NCBI GenBank assembly: GCA_035503915.1
Contig: DATJSU010000033.1
Coordinates: forward strand, 14,759-78,758
DNA: 64,000 nt
Direction of reading: 5' to 3'
Origin: DATJMJ01 sp035503915
GTDB lineage: Bacteria; Actinomycetota; Acidimicrobiia; Acidimicrobiales; Palsa-688
Shown here: in pieces, positions 25,639 through 33,912 of the stretch
Layout of the letters: every line of letters starts with the position of its first letter
Position numbering within the stretch: position 1 is the first letter of the stretch
Notes under the pieces: generated by a model
Seen by the model: only the letters and a program-made list of their open reading frames with translations
What the model was told of the DNA's origin: nothing
Database searches by the model: none
Translations under genes and position numbers: made by a program

Positions 25639-26193
25639 ATGCCAGCGACCTTCCCTGCCCCTGACGGCTCGAGCCCGAAGACCCAGCGCTTCGCCGGGCC
25701 GCCGCCGATGTGCATAGACCCTGCCCTCCGCTACTCAGCCGAGATGGTGACCTCCAAAGGGACGCTGGTGATCGGCCTCGACCCGTCCTCTGCCCCGAAA
25801 ACGGTCAATAATTTTGTCTTCCTTGCCAGGTACCACTACTACGAGGGCATCGTTTTCCACCGGGTGATCCCGGGCTTCGTCCTACAGGGCGGGGACCCGA
25901 CCGGGACCGGTTCGGGCGGGCCGGGGTACCGCTTTGAAGACGAGCTCCCCAAGCCGGGGCGCTACGAGCTTGGCTCATTGGCCATGGCAAATGCCGGCCC
26001 CAACACCAACGGCAGCCAGTTCTTCGTGATCAGCGGGCCGAGCGGCGTCCGCCTCCCGCCTCAGTACTCGCTTTTTGGGAAAGTTGTCAAAGGCTTGGAA
26101 GTAGTGAGCGCGATCGATGCGGTCGGTACGCCCTCAGGCAAGCCCAAAGAGCGGGTAGTAATCGAATCGGTCACGGTGACCGAAGGAGAGTGA
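25639..26193 (+). CDS. Cyclophilin-type peptidyl-prolyl cis-trans isomerase
   Basis: Single cyclophilin domain of 184 aa. FHRVIPGFVLQGGDPTGTG contains the catalytic Arg and Gln, and the segment LAMANAGPNTNGSQFFV the rest of the proline pocket. No signal peptide or membrane helix precedes it, so it should be cytosolic. The ATG at 25639 was chosen because upstream codons overlap the carboxyltransferase gene. It is convergent with the SIS gene 10 nt downstream. Confidence 0.93.
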   Translation: MPATFPAPDGSSPKTQRFAGPPPMCIDPALRYSAEMVTSKGTLVIGLDPSSAPKTVNNFVFLARYHYYEGIVFHRVIPGFVLQGGDPTGTGSGGPGYRFEDELPKPGRYELGSLAMANAGPNTNGSQFFVISGPSGVRLPPQYSLFGKVVKGLEVVSAIDAVGTPSGKPKERVVIESVTVTEGE

Positions 26194-26203
26194 CAGCGGC
26201 TGC

Positions 26204-27082
26204 TCATGAGCTCAGGATCACGGAAAAGGCGAGGTTCCGCGGGTGATCAGGGTCGAGGCCGCGCGATTGGGCGCGGGCGACTGCGACGCGCTGGGCAAGG
26301 ACAAGGTGTGCCAACGGGTCCCTGTCAGCGAGCACAAGGCGGCCACCTGTGGCTGCCAGTTGGCTCGTCAAGTCGGTTGGCAGGTCGCTGAAAGACCATA
26401 CGACTGACTGGGTGTCCACCATGCTTATCGGGCCGTGGCGGAATTCCATAGCGGGGTAGGACTCGGTCGCGGTGAGCGAGGCTTCTCTCAACTTGAGCGC
26501 CGCTTCGTGAGCGACGCCAATGGTCCAACCGCGCCCTAGGAAAGTGAAGCGTTCCGCTTCCACGACGCCCTCCGGCAGGGGGGCCGTGACGTACCGCCGG
26601 GCATCCGCCACCGCGCCTTCCAGGTCCTCACCAAGGTGTGCCCGGAGCAAAATGAGGAGGCTTGTAGCGAAGCGGGTTTGCACGATCGAGCGCTCGGCGG
26701 CGAAGTCCAGGACAAGAGTTGCGCCGGCCTTATTGGCGACTGGCGACGAGGCGTCTGCGGTGAGCGCGGTAGTGGCGGTGCCCGGTGGCACCTGTGCCAA
26801 AGCTTGCAGCACTTCGGTGGTGGTGCCCGAGCGAGAAAAGAAAAGGTAGCGGTCGTAATTGCGCCTGTTGAGCTCCGAAGCCGGCATCGCATCTGTAAGA
26901 CCCTCCCCGGCGACCTCTCGTAACGAGGCGTAGGCCAGGGCCATGTTGTAGGACGTGCCGCACCCAACGGCAGCGACCCGCTCGCCTCGGGACGGCAGCG
27001 ACGGTCCGACCTTTGCAGCCAGCGCAATTGCTTTTTGCCAGCATTCGGGCTGGCTCGCGATCTCCTCGGACACGTAGCTCAT
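26204..27082 (-). CDS. SIS-domain sugar phosphate isomerase/deaminase
   Basis: Two SIS domains in 292 aa, like the isomerase half of GlmS or AgaS. AAVGCGTSYNMALA and LFFSRSGTTTEVLQAL form the first sugar-phosphate pocket; LGRGWTIGVAHEAALKLREA, YPAMEFRHGP and the end segment form the second. No glutaminase domain is attached, so it would act on an amino-sugar phosphate without glutamine, or as an aldose-ketose isomerase. It is divergent from the DeoR regulator and shares the 175-nt promoter region with it. The link with the GH4/ABC operon is inferred from position. Confidence 0.85.
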   Translation of the reverse strand: MSYVSEEIASQPECWQKAIALAAKVGPSLPSRGERVAAVGCGTSYNMALAYASLREVAGEGLTDAMPASELNRRNYDRYLFFSRSGTTTEVLQALAQVPPGTATTALTADASSPVANKAGATLVLDFAAERSIVQTRFATSLLILLRAHLGEDLEGAVADARRYVTAPLPEGVVEAERFTFLGRGWTIGVAHEAALKLREASLTATESYPAMEFRHGPISMVDTQSVVWSFSDLPTDLTSQLAATGGRLVLADRDPLAHLVLAQRVAVARAQSRGLDPDHPRNLAFSVILSS

Positions 27083-27257
27083 GGCAACCTCCCGGACAGG
27101 CCTGGCGCCGCGCGGGAGAAGTCCACTTGGCGCTCGAACATGTCGTAGTTTCCGACCTATCGTACATTACCGTGCACTGTTCGCGCTCCCACGGCGTCCA
27201 GAGGACAGCTAGGCTTAGGAACGCCCTACGGGCACCCCGAGAAAGGCGACAGGCCCT

Positions 27258-28043
27258 GTGACGAGGTACGAGCGCTGGAACGCCCTGATCGACATGCTGT
27301 CGGCCGAGGGGCGCGTGAGCGTCGACGTCGCGGCCAAGCGGTTGGGCGTGTCGGCGGCGACTGTGCGTCGCGATTTTGAGGAGCTCGCTCAACAACGGCT
27401 CCTGTCCCGCGCACGGGGCGGCGCGGTAGCCAACAACGTGTCCTACGACCTGCCTCTGCGCTACAAGACCGCGCGCCATGCCTCCGAAAAGCAGCGCATC
27501 GCGGCGGCAGCCGCGGCGATGGTACCGGCCGGTGCGACGGTCTGCCTCAATGGCGGCACTACCACGACCGAGGTAGCGCGTGCCCTGGCTACTCGAAGCG
27601 ACCTGCAGGGCGGAGGGAGCGAACCGGCTGTAACGGTCCTGACAAATGCCCTCAACGTGGCATACGAGCTGGCAGTGCGGCCGCGGGTCAAGGTGGTCGT
27701 CAGCGGGGGCGTCGTACGCCCCCAGTCATACGAGCTCGTTGGGCCGCTCGCCGGCCTGCTCTTGGACGAAGTGGCCTTCGACTTTGCGATGATCGGCGTA
27801 GACGGCATTGACGCCAGGGCGGGTGCGACGGCGCACAACGAAGGCGAGGCCAACATCAACCGCCTGATGGTGACGCGCGCCCGGCAAACGGTCGTGGTGG
27901 CTGACTCTTCCAAGCTCGGCGTGGTGGCGTTTGCCCGCATTTGCCCCGTCGAGCGAGTAGAGACCCTGGTCACCGACTCAGGCGCGGATGAGCAGGCCCT
28001 GGTCGCCTTCAAGGAGCGGGGCCTCAACGTAGTCCTGGTGTAA
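27258..28043 (+). CDS. DeoR-family transcriptional regulator
   Basis: Sugar-responsive repressor (261 aa). The N-terminal HTH is RWNALIDMLSAEGRVSVDVA, then RLGVSAATVRRDFEELA; the C-terminal DeoR sensor domain (ISOCOT fold) has NGGTTTTEVARAL, VLTNALNVAYEL, VVSGGVVRPQSYELVGP and VVVADSSKLG. Its ligand is probably a sugar phosphate made by the neighbouring enzymes. It precedes the GH4 gene by 219 nt, where three 13-bp repeats sit, and is divergent from the SIS gene. Confidence 0.92.
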   Translation: MTRYERWNALIDMLSAEGRVSVDVAAKRLGVSAATVRRDFEELAQQRLLSRARGGAVANNVSYDLPLRYKTARHASEKQRIAAAAAAMVPAGATVCLNGGTTTTEVARALATRSDLQGGGSEPAVTVLTNALNVAYELAVRPRVKVVVSGGVVRPQSYELVGPLAGLLLDEVAFDFAMIGVDGIDARAGATAHNEGEANINRLMVTRARQTVVVADSSKLGVVAFARICPVERVETLVTDSGADEQALVAFKERGLNVVLV

Positions 28044-28061
28044 GTCTGGGCGCACCTCAAT

Positions 28062-28100
28062 GGCTGTTCAGTAGGGCTGTTCACTAGTGCTGTTCACTAG
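28062..28100. repeat. Three 13-bp direct repeats upstream of the GH4 operon
   Basis: Head-to-tail units GGCTGTTCAGTAG (28062-28074), GGCTGTTCACTAG (28075-28087) and TGCTGTTCACTAG (28088-28100). They lie just after the deoR stop and 160 nt before the GH4 start. The spacing is slightly more than one helical turn. Candidate operator array for the DeoR protein or another regulator. Confidence 0.6.
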
Positions 28101-28262
28101 CTGCACGCTTTTGTGCAGAACGCGTTGTATTCGCGCGACTGCGTTGATAGTGTGAGCAGCCATTGTGGATGAGTGGTCGCCCTTGGGGCTCGCCAGGACG
28201 GGAGCGCTTGACGCGGCAAGCCGTGGGTCACCTCGGTGGCCGGGCGCCGCAGGGCGCGGGGC

Positions 28263-29555
28263 ATGAGCAAGATCGCCATCGTGGGCGCAGGAAGCCTCGT
28301 GTTTACGCGCACCATCGTGCAGGACCTGCTCAAACAGGAGGCAACAGCGGACGCCGAAGTCCGGCTTGTAGACATCGACCCTGTTCGCCTGGAGCGTTCG
28401 CGATTAGCTGTGGAGCAGCGCGTGGCCGCCGCCGGCGGGAGAATGTCAGTCACCGCGACCACCGACCGCGCGAAGGGTTTGCGAGACAGTGACTACGTCG
28501 TAAACACGGTCCAGGTAGGCGGAAAGGCCGCCACCCTCCTCGATTTCGACTTGCCTGAAAAGTACGGGGTGCGCCAAACGATCGCTGACACGCACGGCAT
28601 TGGCGGGATCTCGCGGGCGATGCGGACTTTGCCCGCCGTCCTTGACATAGCGCGGACGGTGGCCTCCGTGGCCCCAAACGCTTTGTTCCTCAATTACACC
28701 AACCCCATGGCGATGGTTGTCTTGGGCCTCGAGCGCGGTTCGGATGTTCGCCACGTAGGGCTGTGCCACGGCACCGAGCACACCGCCACGACCCTTGCGG
28801 GTTACCTGGGCGTGCACCCCGAAGAGCTTGCCTGGCAAGCGGCCGGCATAAACCATATGACCTGGTTCCTCGCGATCTCGGTAGCGGGCCGTGACGTTTA
28901 CCCCCAGCTGCGGGAGTACGCCCGGGAGGCGGACCTCTCCTTGCACCAAGACGCGGTCCGCCTCGAGCTACTGCGCCGTTTTGGGTATTTCGTCAGCGAA
29001 TCGAGCGTGCACAATGCCGAGTACTACCCGTGGTTCTTGCGCCCGGGGACGACGCCGCCGCCTGGGGTGCGGGTGCGTGAGTACGTTTACCGGCTGGAGG
29101 ACCTCGAGCGTGAGTTCGCACAAGAGCAAAGCCGCGCTCCAACGTCCGATGGCGCACCGAGCGAGGTTCCCCAAAGTTCGGAGTACGCGCCGCGGGTCGT
29201 TGCCGCGCTCGAGGCCAATTGCCCTTACCGCTTTATGGGCAATGTGCCCAACGCGGGCGCTTTGGTGCCCAACCTGCCCTTGTCATGTTGTGTGGAAGTG
29301 CCTTGCTTCGTCGATGGTGGCGGGTTGGTGCCGGGGGCAGTCGGCGCGATCCCCGAGCAGTGCGCAGCCCTCAACCGTTCTGCCATCAATGTCCAGCTGC
29401 TCGCTCTCGAAGGCATCCTGGGACGCCGGAGGGACGCCGTCTACCAGGCGGCACTGCTCGACCCTCTGCTGTCGGCGCAGCTAAGTACCGACCAGACCGT
29501 GGCTCTCGTCGACGAGCTGATAGAGGCTCACGGAAACCCCGCTTGCCTTCGCTGA
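28263..29555 (+). CDS. Glycoside hydrolase family 4 (alpha-galactosidase/glucosidase-like)
   Basis: NAD- and Mn-dependent glycosidase of the GH4 family (430 aa). The N terminus KIAIVGAGSLVFTRTIVQDL binds NAD; NYTNPMAMVV, VGLCHGTEH and the GINHMTWFL segment hold the metal and substrate residues typical of MelA/AglA-like enzymes. Members act on alpha- or beta-glycosides, with or without a 6-phosphate; which applies cannot be read here. The ATG at 28263 gives the standard Rossmann start. It leads the sugar import operon, with the binding protein 61 nt downstream. Confidence 0.92.
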   Translation: MSKIAIVGAGSLVFTRTIVQDLLKQEATADAEVRLVDIDPVRLERSRLAVEQRVAAAGGRMSVTATTDRAKGLRDSDYVVNTVQVGGKAATLLDFDLPEKYGVRQTIADTHGIGGISRAMRTLPAVLDIARTVASVAPNALFLNYTNPMAMVVLGLERGSDVRHVGLCHGTEHTATTLAGYLGVHPEELAWQAAGINHMTWFLAISVAGRDVYPQLREYAREADLSLHQDAVRLELLRRFGYFVSESSVHNAEYYPWFLRPGTTPPPGVRVREYVYRLEDLEREFAQEQSRAPTSDGAPSEVPQSSEYAPRVVAALEANCPYRFMGNVPNAGALVPNLPLSCCVEVPCFVDGGGLVPGAVGAIPEQCAALNRSAINVQLLALEGILGRRRDAVYQAALLDPLLSAQLSTDQTVALVDELIEAHGNPACLR

Positions 29556-29616
29556 GGAGGCACGAAGGCCCCATCTGACAAACCCGTTTACCCGAACCCG
29601 GCCATGGAGGACACAA

Positions 29617-30954
29617 ATGCCAAGAAATAGACCCCACAAACTAACGAAGACAGTTGCTCTCAGCCTCGCTGGCGCGCTTGCCGCGGCGAGCAGCGGGGGA
29701 GCGGCGGCGAGCGCGCAAACCTCGCGGGACGTCCACGCCGCCAAGGTCAGCGCGACGATCAACGTCGCCATCGCCTACCCCGCACCTCCCGCCAAGATGC
29801 TGGCAGCCTTCACGGCCCAAACGGGGATAAAGGTGAACTACTCCTACATCCAATGGGACAACCTGCAGACCAAGATCGCGGCCGCAGCCGAGGCCAACAC
29901 GTATTTTGCCGACGTAGCCGATGTCGACTGGTCAAAGGTCGGCGAGTACTACGAATCGAAATGGTTCATGCCACTCAACAAGTACTTCAACGTCGGGGCG
30001 CTCGCACCCCAGTACCCGCAGCTCGCTTCGTTCGTACGAAATGGGGAGCTGCTCGGCATGCCGAGCGACATTTCGCTCCTTGTGACCACCGTCAACACCA
30101 AGGACTTCGCCAAGGCCGGGATCACCAAAATGCCGGCCACTTTGCCTGAGTACACCTCTGACCTCAATGCTCTCAAGGCCAAAGGCGTCGTTTCTTCGCC
30201 GCTCGACATACCCTTTGCCGCAGCCGAAGGGCTCTCCACGTACTGGTACGAGACGACCGCAGCCTTCGGTGGCCAGGTCCTCAGCTCGTCGTACAAGCCG
30301 ATGTTCACGTCGCCCGGCTCAGCAGGGTACAAGGCGATGGAGTGGATGGTCTCGGCCTACAAGAGCGGCCTTGTACCAAAGGGCAACTTGGACCTCGAGG
30401 ATTACCAGGGCTTTTCTCAGGACGAAGCGCACAACCTTACGGCGAGTGTCTTTTCTGATTACTCAGGAGACCTCGGGACGATTTATGACGTTCCGAGCGA
30501 CTCGACGGTTGTAGGTGACGTTGCCTATATACCAACTCCGGGCGTCAATGGGCCGGCACCCAACCTGGCCAACCCGGACGGCATCGGTATACCTAAGCAG
30601 GCAAAGGACGTGAGCGCGGCCGTCACGTTCATCAAATGGTACGACGAGCCTGCCAACCAGGCAGCCTTTGCTGGTGCCGACGGTGCACCGGATGTCATCA
30701 ATGGCTTCCCGTTGCCCGCCAATGTAGGCGGCCTCAATGCTCTCGTGAGCTCCGGCAAGGTGCCCGGGGCTGCCGAGCTCGCGTCCCTAGCCGAGCACCA
30801 CTCGCGCGCGATCTTCCCCGCAGGGGCGCCGCCGTGGTACCCGGCGTTCAGCAACGCTGTCTACACGAACCTGCATAGCGCTGCCTCCGGGCAAGAGAGC
30901 GTCTCGTCAGCCATCAAGAACATCGCCTCTCAAGTAGCCTCGCTCGAGGGGTGA
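29617..30954 (+). CDS. Sugar ABC transporter substrate-binding protein
   Basis: Family 1 extracellular solute-binding protein (445 aa). A Sec signal sequence (basic RNRPHKLTK, hydrophobic stretch, ASA-Q cleavage region near residue 33) precedes the mature domain; no lipobox cysteine is present, which is unusual for an actinobacterial binding protein. AAFTAQTGIKVNYSYIQWDN and VTFIKWYDEPANQAAFAG are typical of the family. A GGAGG lies 6 nt before the ATG. It should deliver an oligosaccharide or glycoside to the two permeases that follow. Confidence 0.9.
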   Translation: MPRNRPHKLTKTVALSLAGALAAASSGGAAASAQTSRDVHAAKVSATINVAIAYPAPPAKMLAAFTAQTGIKVNYSYIQWDNLQTKIAAAAEANTYFADVADVDWSKVGEYYESKWFMPLNKYFNVGALAPQYPQLASFVRNGELLGMPSDISLLVTTVNTKDFAKAGITKMPATLPEYTSDLNALKAKGVVSSPLDIPFAAAEGLSTYWYETTAAFGGQVLSSSYKPMFTSPGSAGYKAMEWMVSAYKSGLVPKGNLDLEDYQGFSQDEAHNLTASVFSDYSGDLGTIYDVPSDSTVVGDVAYIPTPGVNGPAPNLANPDGIGIPKQAKDVSAAVTFIKWYDEPANQAAFAGADGAPDVINGFPLPANVGGLNALVSSGKVPGAAELASLAEHHSRAIFPAGAPPWYPAFSNAVYTNLHSAASGQESVSSAIKNIASQVASLEG

Positions 30955-30970
30955 CAGCTTCGGGAGAGGA

Positions 30971-31999
30971 GTGAAGGCCATGGGTGAGGTGGCCGGCGAG
31001 GGTTACGGCCCTCCTCAGGCCACCTTGGCCAGCTCTCTCCATAGGGGCAGGGGGCCGGAGCACCGCAGGGGACCTCGCCACCGGCCCGGCCGCCCGGCCC
31101 CGGTGGCGGCCGCGAAGACTAGGCGGAAGCAAGGCGACGGCGCGCTGCCGTACGTAATGATCGCGCCTCTGGTCGTTTTCATCGGCGCATTGGCGATCTA
31201 CCCGACGGTCTTGACTGTCATCGAGGCGTTCGTCCACAATGACCCGCTCACGGGCCCGAACCATTTTGCCGGCTTTGCCAATTTCACCGATGTTTTCAAC
31301 AACCCCGAGGTAAGGCAAAGCATGGTGAACACAGGCTGGTACGCGCTCTTTGGCGTGGTACTGACGGTGGGCCTCGGGACGGTGGTCGCCCTCCTGCTGC
31401 AGCGTCCCTTCCGAGGCCGGGGCGTGATATTAGCAATCATCGTCCTTCCTTGGGCTCTCCCGGGGGTCGTCGAGGGCGTCATTTGGTCGTGGATTTACAA
31501 CCCAACCACGGGTGTGCTCAACTCGGTGCTGAAAAGCCTTCACTTGATCGGCCAGTACCAGCTCTTCATTGGTTCTCACCAAGTGGAGACGATCCTTTTG
31601 ATAGCACTCGTCCAGGCTTGGCAGATCACCCCGCTCGCGGCCCTCATCGTCCTCGCCGCGCTTCAATCGATCCCAGACGAGCTCTATGAAGCCGCCAGCG
31701 TGGACGGCGCCTCCTGGTACAGGGTCATCTCCCGCGTCACGCTGCCCTTGGTGAGGCCGGCGCTCGCGATCGCAACGGTTGAGGCTCTCGTCATGTCGCT
31801 CAACATTTTCGACCAGGTTTACGTCTTGAACGCGAACTCCACGACCGGTTCTTCGCTTATGAGCACAACTTATTTCATTACTTTCCAGGACCTCAATTTC
31901 GGCGATGGTTACGCGCTCTCCCTGCTGGCGACCGTGGTGACCGTTGTCCTCGCGGTAGGCATCGTCAAGCTCCTCTATCGGAAGGTCGAATATTCGTGA
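30971..31999 (+). CDS. Sugar ABC transporter permease (MalF-type)
   Basis: Integral membrane permease (342 aa) with six predicted helices after a basic, Arg/Pro-rich cytosolic N-terminal region of about 55 residues. The EAA loop lies around residues 230-250 (ELYEAASVDGASWYRVISRV). The GTG at 30971 is almost on top of the purine-rich GGGAGAGGA, so the ATG at 30980 may be the real start. Coupled to the second permease by a 4-nt overlap. Confidence 0.91.
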   Translation: MKAMGEVAGEGYGPPQATLASSLHRGRGPEHRRGPRHRPGRPAPVAAAKTRRKQGDGALPYVMIAPLVVFIGALAIYPTVLTVIEAFVHNDPLTGPNHFAGFANFTDVFNNPEVRQSMVNTGWYALFGVVLTVGLGTVVALLLQRPFRGRGVILAIIVLPWALPGVVEGVIWSWIYNPTTGVLNSVLKSLHLIGQYQLFIGSHQVETILLIALVQAWQITPLAALIVLAALQSIPDELYEAASVDGASWYRVISRVTLPLVRPALAIATVEALVMSLNIFDQVYVLNANSTTGSSLMSTTYFITFQDLNFGDGYALSLLATVVTVVLAVGIVKLLYRKVEYS

Positions 32000-32841
32000 A
32001 GAGCCCACATCGCAGCCCAGCCCGCCTGCTCGCCCTCGCCTTCGTGGTGTTCTGGTCGCTCTTCCCCGTCTATTGGGCCCTTAAGACGAGCCTGTCGACG
32101 AACGCTGCCGCGCAGCAGACCCCGGCGCAACTTGTCGTTACCCACCCGACGTTGGACAGTTACAGAGCCTTGTTCGGAGCAGGCCCCGAGGCTGCCGACG
32201 CGGCGGGTGGGATCGCGCGGTCGCTGATCAACATCGTTATCGAGACTTGCGGCGCGACGCTTTTGACGCTCCTGATAGCGGTAACTGCGGCGTATGCTTT
32301 CGCCCGTCTGCGCTTCCGCCTGAAAGGTGCCATCTTTTACGCCGTCATCGCCACCTTGACCCTACCCGTGTACGCGACGCTCATCCCTCTTTACCGCATA
32401 ATGAGCGACCTCCACTTAGTAGACACATACCTGGGGATCATCTTTGTTTACACGTCTGGCTTCCTTCCTCTGGCACTTTGGATCATGTACAACGTCTTTA
32501 TGGCGTTGCCTGCCAGCATGGAGGAGGCAGCGCGCATAGATGGGGCCACCACGATGCAGACGTTCCGCCGCGTCGTGCTACCGACCGCCAGACCAGGGAT
32601 TGCCGCAACGGCCATCGTCACGTTTCTTTTCGGTTGGGGGCAGTTCATTTTCCCCCTGGTGTTGAGCAGCAGTTCGTCCACCCAGCCTCTCACCGTGCTC
32701 CTGGCGGCGATAGATAGCCGGAACGTCCCCTACACGATCATCAATGCCGCTGCCATCGTCGCTGTCGCCATCCCCGCCGTGATCGTCTTTTTCCTCAACC
32801 GTTGGATCGTGACCGGCATAACAGCGGGGAGCGTCAAGTAG
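31996..32841 (+). CDS. Sugar ABC transporter permease (MalG-type)
   Basis: Second permease (281 aa) with six predicted helices. The EAA loop is MEEAARIDGATTMQTFRRVV, which docks on the ATPase. The GTG start overlaps the previous stop (GTGA). No ABC ATPase gene is in the locus, so a shared MsmX/UgpC-type ATPase encoded elsewhere is expected. Confidence 0.92.
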   Translation: MKSPHRSPARLLALAFVVFWSLFPVYWALKTSLSTNAAAQQTPAQLVVTHPTLDSYRALFGAGPEAADAAGGIARSLINIVIETCGATLLTLLIAVTAAYAFARLRFRLKGAIFYAVIATLTLPVYATLIPLYRIMSDLHLVDTYLGIIFVYTSGFLPLALWIMYNVFMALPASMEEAARIDGATTMQTFRRVVLPTARPGIAATAIVTFLFGWGQFIFPLVLSSSSSTQPLTVLLAAIDSRNVPYTIINAAAIVAVAIPAVIVFFLNRWIVTGITAGSVK

Positions 32842-32924
32842 ACCTCCTCAAAGAAAGCAGAGACCGACCACGCAAGGCGCGTACGAGGGTCGCCGGGCCG
32901 CTCGTACAAACTCAAGGAGGGCAT

Positions 32925-33866
32925 TTGGGAGCTCAGGAAAAGCCTTTTGATATAGCTATTATCGGTGACTCGAACCCGGACATAGTCCTGCGGGGGGCCG
33001 ATCTCGTACCAGAGTTCTCGCAACACGAGAAGCTTGTCCCCGATGCTTCCCTGGCGATAGGTGGCTCGGCGTGCATAACGGCCTGCGCCTGCGCCCGGCT
33101 TGGGCTGCGCACGAGGTTCGTCGGCGCCATAGGCGAGGACCTTTTCGGGCGCTTCATGCTTGCCAGCCTGGGGGAATGGCGCGTGGACACCGCCTTGTGC
33201 CAGGTCCTTGCCGGTGCGAAGACCGGCTTCAGCGTCATCTTGAGCGCTGGCGACGACAGGGCGATCCTGACTTTCACAGGCACGATCGACAGCTTGGTGA
33301 CGCGAGAGGTTCCCTTCGAGGAGCTGGTGAAGGCTAGGCATGTACATATCGGCTCCTATTTTTTGCAACCAAGGCTCGGGGCTCAATTGCCCGAACTGGT
33401 AACGCGCCTGCGGGCTGCAGGGACCACGGTGTCGGTGGACCCGAACTGGGACCCAAGCGGACAATGGGACGGCGGGCTCAAATCGCTGATAAGAAAAGTG
33501 GACCTCTTTCTCCCGAACGCGGCCGAGGCCAAGGCGCTGACGGGCGCCGCTTCAACGACCGAGGCGGCTTGGCAGTTGGCCAAGGATGGCACCTTGGTCG
33601 CGGTGAAGGACGGCGCGCGGGGCGCAGTCGCCGCCCAGGGGGGTGGCACAGTGTCGTTCCCTGGTTTCCCCGTCGCGGCCATAGACGCCACAGGAGCCGG
33701 CGACGCTTTCGATGCAGGTTTCCTACGCGCCTGGTTGGAGGGCCGCTCCCTCGAGCAGTGCCTCGCGCTTGGCTGCGCGGTCGGGGCTCTTTCGACTAGG
33801 ACGGTGGGCGCAACAGACGGGTTGCCGAGCCTGGGTGCTGCGCAGGCCTTGGTGGACAAGGAGTGA
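32925..33866 (+). CDS. PfkB-family carbohydrate kinase
   Basis: Ribokinase-fold sugar kinase (313 aa). IAIIGDSNPDIVLRG opens the fold, GGSACITACACARLGLRTRF is the substrate-binding region, and DATGAGDAFDAGFLRAWLEG contains the catalytic Asp and anion hole. A TTG at 32925 preceded by AAGGAGG (32914-32920) is the best start; codons further upstream overlap the permease gene. As last gene of the operon it would phosphorylate the imported or released monosaccharide. Specificity is not evident. Confidence 0.88.
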   Translation: MGAQEKPFDIAIIGDSNPDIVLRGADLVPEFSQHEKLVPDASLAIGGSACITACACARLGLRTRFVGAIGEDLFGRFMLASLGEWRVDTALCQVLAGAKTGFSVILSAGDDRAILTFTGTIDSLVTREVPFEELVKARHVHIGSYFLQPRLGAQLPELVTRLRAAGTTVSVDPNWDPSGQWDGGLKSLIRKVDLFLPNAAEAKALTGAASTTEAAWQLAKDGTLVAVKDGARGAVAAQGGGTVSFPGFPVAAIDATGAGDAFDAGFLRAWLEGRSLEQCLALGCAVGALSTRTVGATDGLPSLGAAQALVDKE

Positions 33867-33868
33867 AC

Positions 33869-33897
33869 GGGCGCCTCGCCGCTGCCGTCCGGCGCCC
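33869..33897. terminator. Possible bidirectional terminator hairpin
   Basis: Perfect inverted repeat GGGCGCC (33869-33875) and GGCGCCC (33891-33897) with a 15-nt loop, exactly between the convergent PfkB and FG-GAP genes. There is no T-tract on either side, so this is only a candidate. Confidence 0.4.
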
Positions 33898-33912
33898 AGA
33901 GCCAGTGGACGC

